From: Bacillota bacterium
GTDB lineage: Bacteria > Bacillota > Clostridia > Peptostreptococcales > Anaerovoracaceae
DNA length: 15,399 bases
Assembly: GCA_016283945.1 (NCBI GenBank)
Contig: JAEENW010000233.1
Location: forward strand, 1 to 15,399
Direction of reading: 5' to 3'
Positions 7,426-13,979 of this stretch are shown one piece after another. Position 1 is the first letter of the stretch. Each line of letters begins with the position of its first letter. A model generated the notes under the pieces. It had not been told where the DNA came from and made no database searches. It saw only the letters and a program-made list of their open reading frames with translations. The position numbers were made by a program, and so were the translations under genes.

Positions 7426-8418
7426 CTATTTCATCCCTTCGCGCATGACTCTGAGAGTATTCTTCCAGAATATTTTCTCTATGTCGCCGTCGCTGAAGCC
7501 CTCTTTTCCGAGAGCGGAGGCGAGCCTGTCGAACTGCGAAACGTCGGCGATCTCCTGGGTTCCGAAGATGCCGTCGAAATCGCTTCCGAGGCCCATGGTC
7601 TCTATGCCGGCGACGTTAACGATGTGCTTGATATGCGCGACGCAGCCCTCGATCGAGGTATGGGTGTTGCCCTCGGTGAAGTCTATGAATGGCGGGCAGA
7701 GGTTGAGTCCGGTGACTCCGCCGTGCTCCGCGAGCAGCTTCAGCTGGTCGTCCCTGAGGTTCCTGGTGTGGCCGGCTACCGCTCTGGCGTTGGAGTGGGT
7801 CGCGATGAAGGGTCCTTTGACTATGTCGGCGACGTCAGAGAAGCCTCCGTCGGACAGATGGGAGACGTCCACGAGCATTCCGAGCTCCTGCATGTACTCG
7901 ACGCCCTCCTTTCCGAAGGGATTGAGGCCGTGCTCCATGAGCCTGGGATCGTCGCTGTGCGGGCAGCCGAAGCAGTTGACGAAGTTGTGGGTCAGCGAGA
8001 GCGCCCTCACGCCGAGATCATAAAATCTCTTTATGTTCTCGAGCTTGCCGAGCACCGCTCTTCCGTCCTCCATGGTGAGTATGCAGGACACCTTGCCGGC
8101 CGCCATGTTCTTCTCCACGTCAGCGGCACTGAAGGCGCGCGCGGCAATATCCGGGTGCTTCTCCACACTCTGCGCAAGTATCTGAGCGGCCGCCGCTATG
8201 TAGTCCTCGTCCTCCATGAACTCCGCGCCCCACTGGGTGATGAAAGAGGTCGCGGGGGGCAGGTATATCGCGAAGAACTCGCCGACGGCTCCCGCTTCGC
8301 TGAGCCTCTTCAGGTCCACCTGGCCGTCAAGGCTGAACAGGTCGGCCCTGCTTATGTCGTTCTGATTCCTGAACACCGCGTGCATCAGGGTGTCGCAGTG
8401 CATATCCAGAGTCCTCAT
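7426..8418 (-). CDS. Membrane dipeptidase (renal dipeptidase family, M19)
   Basis: Zinc dipeptidase of the amidohydrolase-fold M19 family, which cleaves dipeptides including ones with a D-residue at the C-terminus. The 330-residue protein shows the family sites in order: HCD near the N-terminus (His7, Asp9), bridging Glu117 in TMEDG, His187 in LVDVSHLSD, His208 in ATHSNARAV, and GSDFDG (279-283). Despite the family name there is no signal peptide or membrane segment here, so it should be cytosolic. The ATG at 8418 has AGGAGG four bases upstream; a longer frame reaching 8499 would run into the preceding terminator stem and is unlikely. It follows the rplT terminator, so it needs its own promoter, which I could not place with confidence. 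Fits a peptide-scavenging lifestyle. Confidence 0.92.
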   Translation of the reverse strand: MRTLDMHCDTLMHAVFRNQNDISRADLFSLDGQVDLKRLSEAGAVGEFFAIYLPPATSFITQWGAEFMEDEDYIAAAAQILAQSVEKHPDIAARAFSAADVEKNMAAGKVSCILTMEDGRAVLGKLENIKRFYDLGVRALSLTHNFVNCFGCPHSDDPRLMEHGLNPFGKEGVEYMQELGMLVDVSHLSDGGFSDVADIVKGPFIATHSNARAVAGHTRNLRDDQLKLLAEHGGVTGLNLCPPFIDFTEGNTHTSIEGCVAHIKHIVNVAGIETMGLGSDFDGIFGTQEIADVSQFDRLASALGKEGFSDGDIEKIFWKNTLRVMREGMK

Positions 8419-8468
8419 ATATCCTCCTATTCTCCGCCCGCGGATGCGCGGCGCGGCAAAGCGCGCGT

Positions 8469-8505
8469 AAAAATACCGCCTGCTATGATTATATAGCAAG
8501 CGGTA
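8469..8505 (-). terminator. Rho-independent terminator of the infC-rpmI-rplT operon
   Basis: Stem of 12 pairs with one mismatch: 8474-8479 with 8500-8505, and 8481-8486 with 8493-8498. On the minus strand it is followed by TTTTT (8473-8469). It lies 33 bases past the rplT stop. Confidence 0.88.
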
Positions 8506-8538
8506 CCCTTATTCCATATGATCTTGCCGGAAACGCTC

Positions 8539-8895
8539 CTACTTGAGGGCGTTCTTGGCGGTCTCAGCGAGCTGGGAGAAGCCGGCGGGATCGCTGATGG
8601 CGAGCTCGGAGAGCATCTTCCTGTTGATGTCGATGTTGGCCTTCTTGAGACCGTCCATGAGCCTGCTGTAGGAGATGCCGTTCATTCTGGCCGCGGCGTT
8701 GATCCTGGTGATCCAGAGCTTTCTGTACTCTCTCTTCTTGAGCTTGCGGCCCATCTCGGCGCTGCGCAGAGCCCTTCTGACGGCCGGTCTGGCCGCGCTG
8801 AAGATCCTGTGCTTGGCACCGTAGAAGCCCTTAGCGAGCTTGAGGATCTTGTTGTGTCTCTTCTTTGCGTTTACTCCGCCTTTAACTCTTGCCAT
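8539..8895 (-). CDS. rplT: Large ribosomal subunit protein bL20
   Basis: 118 residues, the normal length, with the characteristic basic N-terminus MARVKGGVNAKKRHNKILKLAKG and the central RKLWITRINAAAR segment. Binds 23S rRNA early in 50S assembly. In Bacillota bL20 also represses its own operon through the leader upstream of infC, and such a leader is visible here. The Shine-Dalgarno AGGAGG overlaps the rpmI stop region, with only 12 bases between the genes, pointing to coupled translation. Last gene of the operon, followed by a strong terminator. Confidence 0.98.
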   Translation of the reverse strand: MARVKGGVNAKKRHNKILKLAKGFYGAKHRIFSAARPAVRRALRSAEMGRKLKKREYRKLWITRINAAARMNGISYSRLMDGLKKANIDINRKMLSELAISDPAGFSQLAETAKNALK

Positions 8896-8907
8896 GTCTG
8901 TTACCTC

Positions 8908-9111
8908 CTACTTCCCTACCAGAACGCTCTTGATCCTCTTCATGTCAGCGCTGCTGAGGATAGTGGACTGACGAAGACCCATCTTGCGCTTGGGAGTCTT
9001 CTTGGTGAGGATGTGGCTCTTGTAAGCCTTATTTCTCTTCACCTTGCCGGTGCCGGTGAGCTTGAATCTCTTCATTGCCCCTCTGTGGGACTTCATCTTG
9101 TTCTTTGCCAT
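8908..9111 (-). CDS. rpmI: Large ribosomal subunit protein bL35
   Basis: 67-residue very basic protein beginning MAKNKMKSHRGAMKRFKLTGTG, the standard bL35 N-terminus, with the conserved KKTPKRKMGLR segment. Component of the 50S subunit. It lies between infC (19 bases upstream) and rplT (12 bases downstream) in the conserved bacterial order. Its ribosome binding site, AAAGG seven bases before the ATG, is weaker than those of its neighbours. Confidence 0.98.
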   Translation of the reverse strand: MAKNKMKSHRGAMKRFKLTGTGKVKRNKAYKSHILTKKTPKRKMGLRQSTILSSADMKRIKSVLVGK

Positions 9112-9130
9112 CTTGCTGCCTTTCTTTGAT

Positions 9131-9721
9131 CTATTCGTTGACCGGTCGCGCTTCGCCGCTCTCCTGCTGTGCCTTCAGGCGCGCGGCCTTAGCCTCTTTT
9201 TCCTTTTCCTTCTCGGACTTGGGCGCTATCACCATGGACATGTTGCGGCCCTCGAGCACGGGCTGCTTTTCGATGTTGCCCTCGGACTTGAGCCTCTCGT
9301 AGAAGCCGAGCATGGTCTCCCTTCCCTTGTTCACGTAGCCCATCTCTCTGCCGCGGAAGCGGATGCTGACCTTGACCTTGTCGCCCCCCGTGAGGAACTT
9401 GTAGGCCTTGTTGGCCTGGGTCTCGAGATCGTGCTCCTCGATGAAGGTGCTGAGCCTGAGCTCCTTGACCTCGGTGGTCTTCTGCCTCTTGCGGGCATCC
9501 TTCTCCTTCTTCTGCTGATCGTAGCGGTACTTGCCGTAATCCATGATCTTGCAGACGGGAGGAGCAGCGTTCGGGGAGATGTTCACGAGATCGAGATTCG
9601 CCTCGGCCGCCCTCTCGAGGGCTTCCCTGGTGCTCACGATGCCGAGCTGATTCCCCTCGGAGTCGATGAGTCTGACTTCCCTGGCTCTTATCTGCTCGTT
9701 GATGAGTGCTTCCTTGCTAAT
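9131..9721 (-). CDS. infC: Translation initiation factor IF-3, starting at ATT
   Basis: 196-residue IF-3. It binds the 30S subunit, keeps 50S off and checks the start codon. The N-terminal domain (ISKEALINEQIRAREVRLID onward) and the linker (GKYRYDQQKKEKDARK) precede a C-terminal domain with VSIRFRGREMGY and EGRNMSMVIAPK, then a charged tail. The longest frame with a conventional start begins at GTG (9637), which would remove 28 conserved residues. The true start is ATT at 9721: AGGAGG lies eight bases upstream, the added residues match the family, and no other start codon is in phase. AUU starts are known for infC elsewhere and allow IF-3 to restrain its own translation. First gene of infC-rpmI-rplT. 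Confidence 0.95.
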   Translation of the reverse strand: MSKEALINEQIRAREVRLIDSEGNQLGIVSTREALERAAEANLDLVNISPNAAPPVCKIMDYGKYRYDQQKKEKDARKRQKTTEVKELRLSTFIEEHDLETQANKAYKFLTGGDKVKVSIRFRGREMGYVNKGRETMLGFYERLKSEGNIEKQPVLEGRNMSMVIAPKSEKEKEKEAKAARLKAQQESGEARPVNE

Positions 9722-9742
9722 TGTCGTATCCTCCTGAAAACG

Positions 9743-9768
9743 AAAAAAGCGGCGCGCGAAGCTCCGCT
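9743..9768 (-). terminator. Attenuator terminator in the infC leader
   Basis: The stem AGCGG/CCGCT (9764-9768 with 9748-9752) carries two further inner pairs across a mismatch and is followed on the minus strand by TTTTTT (9748-9743), immediately before the infC Shine-Dalgarno. Because it comes before the first gene, it should act as an attenuator rather than an operon end. Confidence 0.6.
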
Positions 9769-9848
9769 CTGGTAACTCTCAAAGAGTATCCATATTGGCC
9801 CTTTCGCGTGGCTTAGGGCGAGAAGCGGATGACTTCTGCTTGATTACT
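9769..9848 (-). promoter_or_regulatory. infC-rpmI-rplT leader, probable bL20 autoregulatory RNA
   Basis: About 125 bases separate the promoter from infC. The leader contains small helices, namely ACTCT/AGAGT around 9775-9787, GCCCT/AGGGC around 9798-9820, and AGAAG/CTTCT around 9823-9840. The last region includes a TCCGCT stretch able to pair with the 5' arm (AGCGGA) of the attenuator, which would form an antiterminator. In other Bacillota bL20 controls this operon by leader termination. I infer the same here but did not match the L20 leader consensus. Confidence 0.5.
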
Positions 9849-9853
9849 CGAAT

Positions 9854-9882
9854 ATATTAAGCTCCTGAGAGCTGTTTGTCAA
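9854..9882 (-). promoter_or_regulatory. Sigma-A promoter of infC-rpmI-rplT
   Basis: On the minus strand, perfect TTGACA (9877-9882), a 17-base spacer, and TAATAT (9854-9859). It begins only 14 bases beyond the stop codon of the LysR gene. This is the best promoter match in the window. Confidence 0.88.
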
Positions 9883-9896
9883 CAGTTTTTTCTTTG

Positions 9897-10880
9897 CTAC
9901 AGCGGGTCGGCGTCCGAGAATCCCGCGAAGTAGTCCTCGGCGCACTTTATGAACTCCTTGGCGGAGTTGCTGAGCCTTCTGGAATCGAGGGTCGCGAGCG
10001 CGAAGACGCAGCAGTAGTCGTCCTCCTTCACCCCGTCCTCGAACTCGATCGGCAGCGAGACTACCCTGTAGATCTCCTCCTGCTTCCTGAAGCTGCATAT
10101 GCCTATGATGAAACAGTCGGTGAAGGTCATGAGCCCCATCTGGGTACCGCGGTCGTAGACCTTGATGACCATGGGGACCTTATCCTGGTCTATGAGCGGC
10201 GGCCTCGCGTTGAGGTTGCCGGGAATCGCGCCGTTGTCCCTGTCGCCGTAGACTATGGTCCCGTAGCTGTAGAGCTCCGGGATCCTGACAGGCCCGCCCT
10301 TTTTGGCGAGCGGATGGTTCTCGGATACGACCACGTAGGGGCGCTGGAAGCTGACCGGTCGCAGCGTTATGTTCCTGCGCTCGGCGAGGCTCCTGAGCGC
10401 GGCGAAGTTGGGCTTGGTGCAGCCGAGCAGTCCGACGTCCGCGTTCTTGTTGGCGACGTCGTCTATCACCTGCATGAGGCTGCCCTCGAGGTACTCGAGC
10501 TTGAGCTGCTTGTCGCGCCCCATGTCTCCCGAGTGCTTCTCCTTGTCGATGAAGTCGAGGAAGGCCTCGAAGGTGTGTGAAGAGCGCATCACGGAGACCC
10601 TGAGGGTGTTCGCGAAGTCGGACATGGGCGATACCGACAGCAGCATCTGATCGTACTGGTTCAGCACCGATTTCGCGTAAAAAATGAACTCCTCGCCCTG
10701 AGGAGTCGCTACCATTCCCGATTTCCCGCGCGTAAAGAGAACAACTCCGTAGCTGTTCTCGACGTCGCGTATCAGCTTGCTGATGTATGGCTGCGAAACG
10801 TAGAGGTTCGCAGCAGCCTTTGAGATCGATCCGGCCTTTTCGACTTCGACGATGTATCGTAGCTGGGTAATGTCTAACAT
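9897..10880 (-). CDS. LysR-family transcriptional regulator
   Basis: 327-residue LTTR. The N-terminal winged helix-turn-helix (about 3-60) reads LRYIVEVEKAGSISKAAANL followed by the recognition helix SQPYISKLIRDVE, typical of the family. A linker helix follows, then a periplasmic-binding-protein-like effector domain from about residue 91 to the end. The ATG at 10880 has GGGAGG about eight bases upstream. It lies downstream of, and in the same direction as, the double nitrilase gene, with a large hairpin between them. The likely target is the divergent nitrilase/membrane-protein control region at 12794-13211, because both arms there carry the same repeat; the effector may be the substrate of that system. 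This target is inference. No clear terminator follows; the infC promoter starts almost at once. Confidence 0.9.
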   Translation of the reverse strand: MLDITQLRYIVEVEKAGSISKAAANLYVSQPYISKLIRDVENSYGVVLFTRGKSGMVATPQGEEFIFYAKSVLNQYDQMLLSVSPMSDFANTLRVSVMRSSHTFEAFLDFIDKEKHSGDMGRDKQLKLEYLEGSLMQVIDDVANKNADVGLLGCTKPNFAALRSLAERRNITLRPVSFQRPYVVVSENHPLAKKGGPVRIPELYSYGTIVYGDRDNGAIPGNLNARPPLIDQDKVPMVIKVYDRGTQMGLMTFTDCFIIGICSFRKQEEIYRVVSLPIEFEDGVKEDDYCCVFALATLDSRRLSNSAKEFIKCAEDYFAGFSDADPL

Positions 10881-10906
10881 AGCGGCACCTCCCGGTCCTT
10901 TAATCT

Positions 10907-10951
10907 GCCCCGCCGGGAGCGGGGAGAGCTTCTCTTCTCTCCCGGCGGGGC
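10907..10951. repeat. Perfect 13-bp stem-loop between nitrilase and LysR genes
   Basis: Arms 10907-10919 and 10939-10951 are perfectly complementary, GC-rich, and enclose a 19-base loop. On the minus strand the stem follows the nitrilase stop by 36 bases but is succeeded by CAGATTAAAGG rather than a U-run, so it is not a standard terminator. It could stabilise the nitrilase mRNA 3' end or lower expression of the LysR gene. Confidence 0.6.
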
Positions 10952-10987
10952 CGGTATCGGTTCTAAGTCAATGCCGGATCTGTGCCT

Positions 10988-12793
10988 CTAAGCCTTCTTG
11001 CGCTGCTCCATGTCCCTGTAGAGGGTCGCGTAGAGAGCGGGGTTGAAGCAGAGTATCCAGAATTTAACCTTGCTCAGGTCCACGGGACCCGAGACCTTGA
11101 CGCCGGGCGCGTCGTCGGTGACGGCGCCGGCGTGGTAGACTCCCTCGGTCCAGGTAGCTCCGAGGACGACGCTGCCGCCCGGGAACTTGAACTGCGGGAG
11201 AGGAATGCCGTCGTGGCCGCAGATGTTGGCGCTCGCGATGACGAGGCCGTCCCTGTCGGCGATGGACTCAAGGCGGCTCTGATAATACCAGTGCCACTTG
11301 CCCTCGTTGATGCCCTTGAGCGAGGCGGTCGGGTTCAGCATGACCCTGCAGCCGCTGGCCGCGTAGTATCTGCTGAGCTCGGGGATGAAGTAGGTGTCGT
11401 AGCAGATGCTCACGCCGATGAGGCCCCAGGGGGTGCTGAACATGAACGGCTTGTCGCCGCACCTGCACCACTTGGACTCGTCGCCTATCGGGTGGATCTT
11501 CCTGTACTTCATGGTCTCGCCCTGCGGGGTGAGGATGGCGGCGCTGTTGTAGTAGTCGCCGGTCTTGGCGTCCTTCTCGGGCATACCGAAGACGATGTAC
11601 TTGCCGAGCTCCTTGGCGAGGGCGGCCATGCGGTCGGTCGCGGGGCCGGGGATGGTCTCGGCGAGCTTGTGCTGCATGCACTCCTCTCCCTCAGCGGGAG
11701 CGGCGTACCAGTAGCCGGTGAGCGCGAGCTCGGGGAAGAGGATCAGATCGGCGCCCTCAGCGGCGGCCTCTCTGGCCTCCTTTTCCATCTTCTCGAGGTT
11801 CTTTTCCTTGTCCCCCCAGGCGGTGTCGAAGTTGGAGACGGCGAGCCTGATCTCCTCCTTCTCGGCGGGAGCGGGTGCCGGCTTGCCGGCGGCGAGCTCC
11901 TCGTACCAGCCGGCGTAGAGCCAGGGCTGATAGATGGGATAGCCGAAGAAATCCCTCTTGGACTCGGAGAGATCGACCTCGCCCACGGCGGCGCCTTCAG
12001 CGCTCTCCTCGGGGGAGCCGACGCTCCAGGTGACGTACTTCTGGCCTTCGGGCTTCGGCGAGATGACGCAGCTTCCGCCGGGGAAGAAGGCCGGGGTGTT
12101 CCCGTTCTCGTCCGCCGGGCCGTCCGGTCCGGTCATGTTGGCGCTCGCGACGAAGATGCCGTCCCTGTCGGCGATGGTCTCGAGCCTTCTGGTGTAGTAC
12201 CACAGCCAGCCGCTCTTGTCGCCGGTCTTGACGTTGCATCCGCGCATGCTCGCGGTCGGGTTGAGGATGACCCTGCAGCCCCTCGCGGCGTAGTAGCGCT
12301 CGAGCTCGGGGATGGCGTAGGTGTCGTAGCAGATGCTCATGCCCATCGGGCCCCAGGGGGTGTCGAGGATCATGGCGCCCTCTCCGCCGAGGCACCAGTC
12401 GGGCTCGACGGGATGGATCTTGTGGAAGTGATCCATGCCGCCGTCGGGCAGCGCGATGAAGGCGCTGTTGAAGGCGTGATCCGGATCTCCGTCCACCTTT
12501 TCGGGCATGCCGTAGATGATGTACATGCCGTACTTCTTCGAGAGCTCTGCGAAGTGCTTCGCGGTCTCACCGTCGGGCTTCTCCGCGAGGGCGGGATGCA
12601 TCCTGCGCCCGTCGGGGAGCTTGCCGTCCATGTAGCCCGTCACGCAGAGTTCAGGGAAAAGGAGCATCCTGCAGCCCTTCGCGGCGGCGTCCTCTATGAT
12701 GCCGTCCATCTTGGCGATATTGGCCGCGGTGTCTCCCCATTTGCTGTTCATGTTGACAACGCCCATTACGAGCTTGTCTTCATAGTCTTTCAT
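10988..12793 (-). CDS. Tandem double-domain nitrilase (carbon-nitrogen hydrolase)
   Basis: 601-residue protein built from two full nitrilase-superfamily domains, which hydrolyse amides, carbamoyl groups or nitriles through a Glu-Lys-Cys triad. Domain 1 (about 1-300) has Glu48 in FPELCVTGY, Lys125 in HKIHP and Cys155 in SICYDTY. Domain 2 (about 314-601) has Glu355 in FPELALTGY, Lys432 in RKIHP and Cys464 in SICYDTY. An Ala/Pro linker (GKPAPAPAEKEE, about 303-314) joins them. Both triads are intact, and the halves are clearly similar in protein and DNA, which indicates internal duplication. Most family members have one domain of about 260-330 residues. The ATG at 12793 has AGGAGG ten bases upstream; the longer frame to 12835 has no such site. 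Divergent from a membrane-protein operon and followed by a LysR gene. Substrate unknown; no signal peptide, so cytosolic. Confidence 0.9.
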   Translation of the reverse strand: MKDYEDKLVMGVVNMNSKWGDTAANIAKMDGIIEDAAAKGCRMLLFPELCVTGYMDGKLPDGRRMHPALAEKPDGETAKHFAELSKKYGMYIIYGMPEKVDGDPDHAFNSAFIALPDGGMDHFHKIHPVEPDWCLGGEGAMILDTPWGPMGMSICYDTYAIPELERYYAARGCRVILNPTASMRGCNVKTGDKSGWLWYYTRRLETIADRDGIFVASANMTGPDGPADENGNTPAFFPGGSCVISPKPEGQKYVTWSVGSPEESAEGAAVGEVDLSESKRDFFGYPIYQPWLYAGWYEELAAGKPAPAPAEKEEIRLAVSNFDTAWGDKEKNLEKMEKEAREAAAEGADLILFPELALTGYWYAAPAEGEECMQHKLAETIPGPATDRMAALAKELGKYIVFGMPEKDAKTGDYYNSAAILTPQGETMKYRKIHPIGDESKWCRCGDKPFMFSTPWGLIGVSICYDTYFIPELSRYYAASGCRVMLNPTASLKGINEGKWHWYYQSRLESIADRDGLVIASANICGHDGIPLPQFKFPGGSVVLGATWTEGVYHAGAVTDDAPGVKVSGPVDLSKVKFWILCFNPALYATLYRDMEQRKKA

Positions 12794-12838
12794 AGGTCCA
12801 TTACCTCCTGATGACTTAAGAGAATAATGAAGCATGAT

Positions 12839-12859
12839 TCTGTCGGGTCGGTTTCATTC
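12839..12859 (+). repeat. 21-nt direct repeat, copy 1
   Basis: Matches 13132-13152 at 19 of 21 bases, with an identical 13-base core GTCGGTTTCATTC. It overlaps the expected transcription start of the nitrilase gene, 45 bases before its start codon. Candidate operator or leader element. Confidence 0.7.
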
Positions 12860-12865
12860 ACTTTG

Positions 12866-12895
12866 ATTATATTGTGAACGCGAACTGAATAGCAA
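12866..12895 (-). promoter_or_regulatory. Candidate promoter of the double nitrilase gene
   Basis: On the minus strand TTGCTA (12890-12895), an 18-base spacer, and a perfect TATAAT (12866-12871). The predicted start of transcription falls at the edge of the first 21-nt repeat. Confidence 0.55.
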
Positions 12896-13084
12896 TAACA
12901 ATATTCAATACATCCATAATCTATATATTATATATTATACTGTTTGCTTCAGTATTAGCGATAGAGGAGCAGTCCCTATCTCTTTCGAGTATGGCACTCT
13001 TCGCGGTTTTCAGCCCCATTCCGGCACGAAAGTGAGGAATAACGCAATTCACGATTTGGTTATACTCCGTTAACTTATTGCTAT

Positions 13085-13113
13085 TTCACCTTAACAAATT
13101 GGAATGGTATGAT
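13085..13113 (+). promoter_or_regulatory. Candidate promoter of the membrane-protein operon
   Basis: TTCACC (13085-13090), a 17-base spacer, and TATGAT (13108-13113). The -35 is weak, as expected for an activator-dependent promoter. The second 21-nt repeat would lie about 12 bases downstream of the start of transcription. Confidence 0.4.
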
Positions 13114-13131
13114 TTACTTGAAGTTTGTGTA

Positions 13132-13152
13132 TCTGCCGCGTCGGTTTCATTC
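13132..13152 (+). repeat. 21-nt direct repeat, copy 2
   Basis: Same orientation as the copy at 12839-12859, 293 bases away and 59 bases before the DUF5058-like start codon. The two differ at the 5th and 8th positions only; four further bases (TGAT) match just downstream after a variable stretch. Confidence 0.7.
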
Positions 13153-13211
13153 TGGCTGATCACGAACCGGTTATTATCCATCATTTTTCGTTTCGATAAA
13201 GGAGGACCTTT

Positions 13212-13931
13212 ATGGAAAAGCAACATCTTGCATTGGCAAACAGCTCAACGATGCTCATCTTCTGCGCCATCGCCATGCTCGTCGTCCTCATGATGCCCCT
13301 GGTTTTCTACAGAAAGAGCACCAGGCGCGCCAAGGAGATCGGCATGCCCGATGAGCAGATCAAGCAGATCACCAAGGTCAGCGGACTCTTCGCCATCATC
13401 CCGTCCCTGCCCATCCTCATCAGCTACGTAGCGCTGATGCCCGCTCTGGGCCAGTACTACCCCTGGCTGCGTCTGTCCGTAGTAGGCGCCGCGGGTTATG
13501 AGACCCTCGCCGCTGACATGGCCGCCAAGTCCATGGGCTACGAGACCATCTCCACCGCCAGCTTCGATTACAGCGGCTTCATCGTAGTAATGCTCGTAAC
13601 CGCTCTGGCCATCCTCGGCGGAAACCTCTTCAACATGACCATCCTTCCGTTCTACGATCAGAAGGTAAAGACCATGCAGTCCTCCGGCAGCACCCTCGTG
13701 CCCGTCATCACCGGAGTCATGTTCTTCGCCATGTACGCCGTAATGTCTACTCCGTATCTCACCAACATCGGCAACCCCGTTCAGATCACCACCCTGCTCT
13801 GCGCGGGCATCGTCGCTCTGGTCGTCGGCAAGGCGGCAAAGTCCAACCCGAAGCTCAAGGAGTGGGTCTTCCCCATCTCCCTGCTCTGCGGCATGGCCTC
13901 CGCCTGCATCCTCGGACCCATGCTCGCGTAG
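13212..13931 (+). CDS. DUF5058-like multi-pass membrane protein
   Basis: 239-residue integral membrane protein with about six hydrophobic segments (near 13-33, 57-80, 120-142, 160-180, 189-206 and 218-238). Between the first two lies a basic/acidic cytosolic-looking loop (RKSTRRAKEIGMPDEQIKQITK). The stretch IIPSLPILISYVALMPALG followed by PWLRLSVVGAAGYE resembles, from memory, the uncharacterised DUF5058 family of Clostridia; I could not run a search. No catalytic motif is seen. The ATG at 13212 has AAAGGAGG six bases upstream. It is first in a two-gene operon with another membrane protein 48 bases downstream and a terminator after that, and is divergent from the double nitrilase. The likely role is one half of a transporter, which is inference. 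Confidence 0.8.
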   Translation: MEKQHLALANSSTMLIFCAIAMLVVLMMPLVFYRKSTRRAKEIGMPDEQIKQITKVSGLFAIIPSLPILISYVALMPALGQYYPWLRLSVVGAAGYETLAADMAAKSMGYETISTASFDYSGFIVVMLVTALAILGGNLFNMTILPFYDQKVKTMQSSGSTLVPVITGVMFFAMYAVMSTPYLTNIGNPVQITTLLCAGIVALVVGKAAKSNPKLKEWVFPISLLCGMASACILGPMLA

Positions 13932-13979
13932 CGTCCGCGGTCCCAAGGAAAGTATAGGATAAGACATTTGGAGGAAATT

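Larger units (their letters stand above)
12794..13211. other. 418-bp divergent control region
   Basis: No gene is supported here. The region separates the double nitrilase gene (minus) from the membrane-protein operon (plus). It is AT-rich in the centre (12900-12950 is almost pure A/T) and holds outward-facing promoter candidates on each side plus two direct copies of a 21-nt repeat, one near each gene. It also contains a small dyad GATAG/CTATC near 12960-12985 and AACCGGTT near 13164-13172. It is the natural place for LysR control. Confidence 0.6.

Noticed and set aside
8488..8493. TATAAT in the loop of the rplT terminator
   Set aside because: Its -35 position reads TGGAAT, too weak; likely a coincidence of the hairpin loop, though the M19 gene does need a promoter nearby.
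9872..9891. Small hairpin followed by six T on the plus strand
   Set aside because: Only a 5-bp stem, no plus-strand gene upstream, and the bases are explained by the -35 of the infC promoter.
12790..12801. Three-codon minus-strand ORF (ATG GAC CTA TGA) overlapping the nitrilase start
   Set aside because: Its ATG is only two bases from the Shine-Dalgarno, too close for efficient initiation.
10982..12811. 609-codon plus-strand open frame opposite the nitrilase gene
   Set aside because: In-register shadow of a gene with two intact catalytic triads.
12848..12860. T-N11-A LysR box within the first 21-nt repeat
   Set aside because: The second copy ends in T instead of A at that position and neither copy is palindromic, so a LysR box is not supported.
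13078..13293. 71-codon plus-strand frame in the divergent region
   Set aside because: No Shine-Dalgarno, runs out of frame into the DUF5058-like gene, and covers the promoter and repeat.
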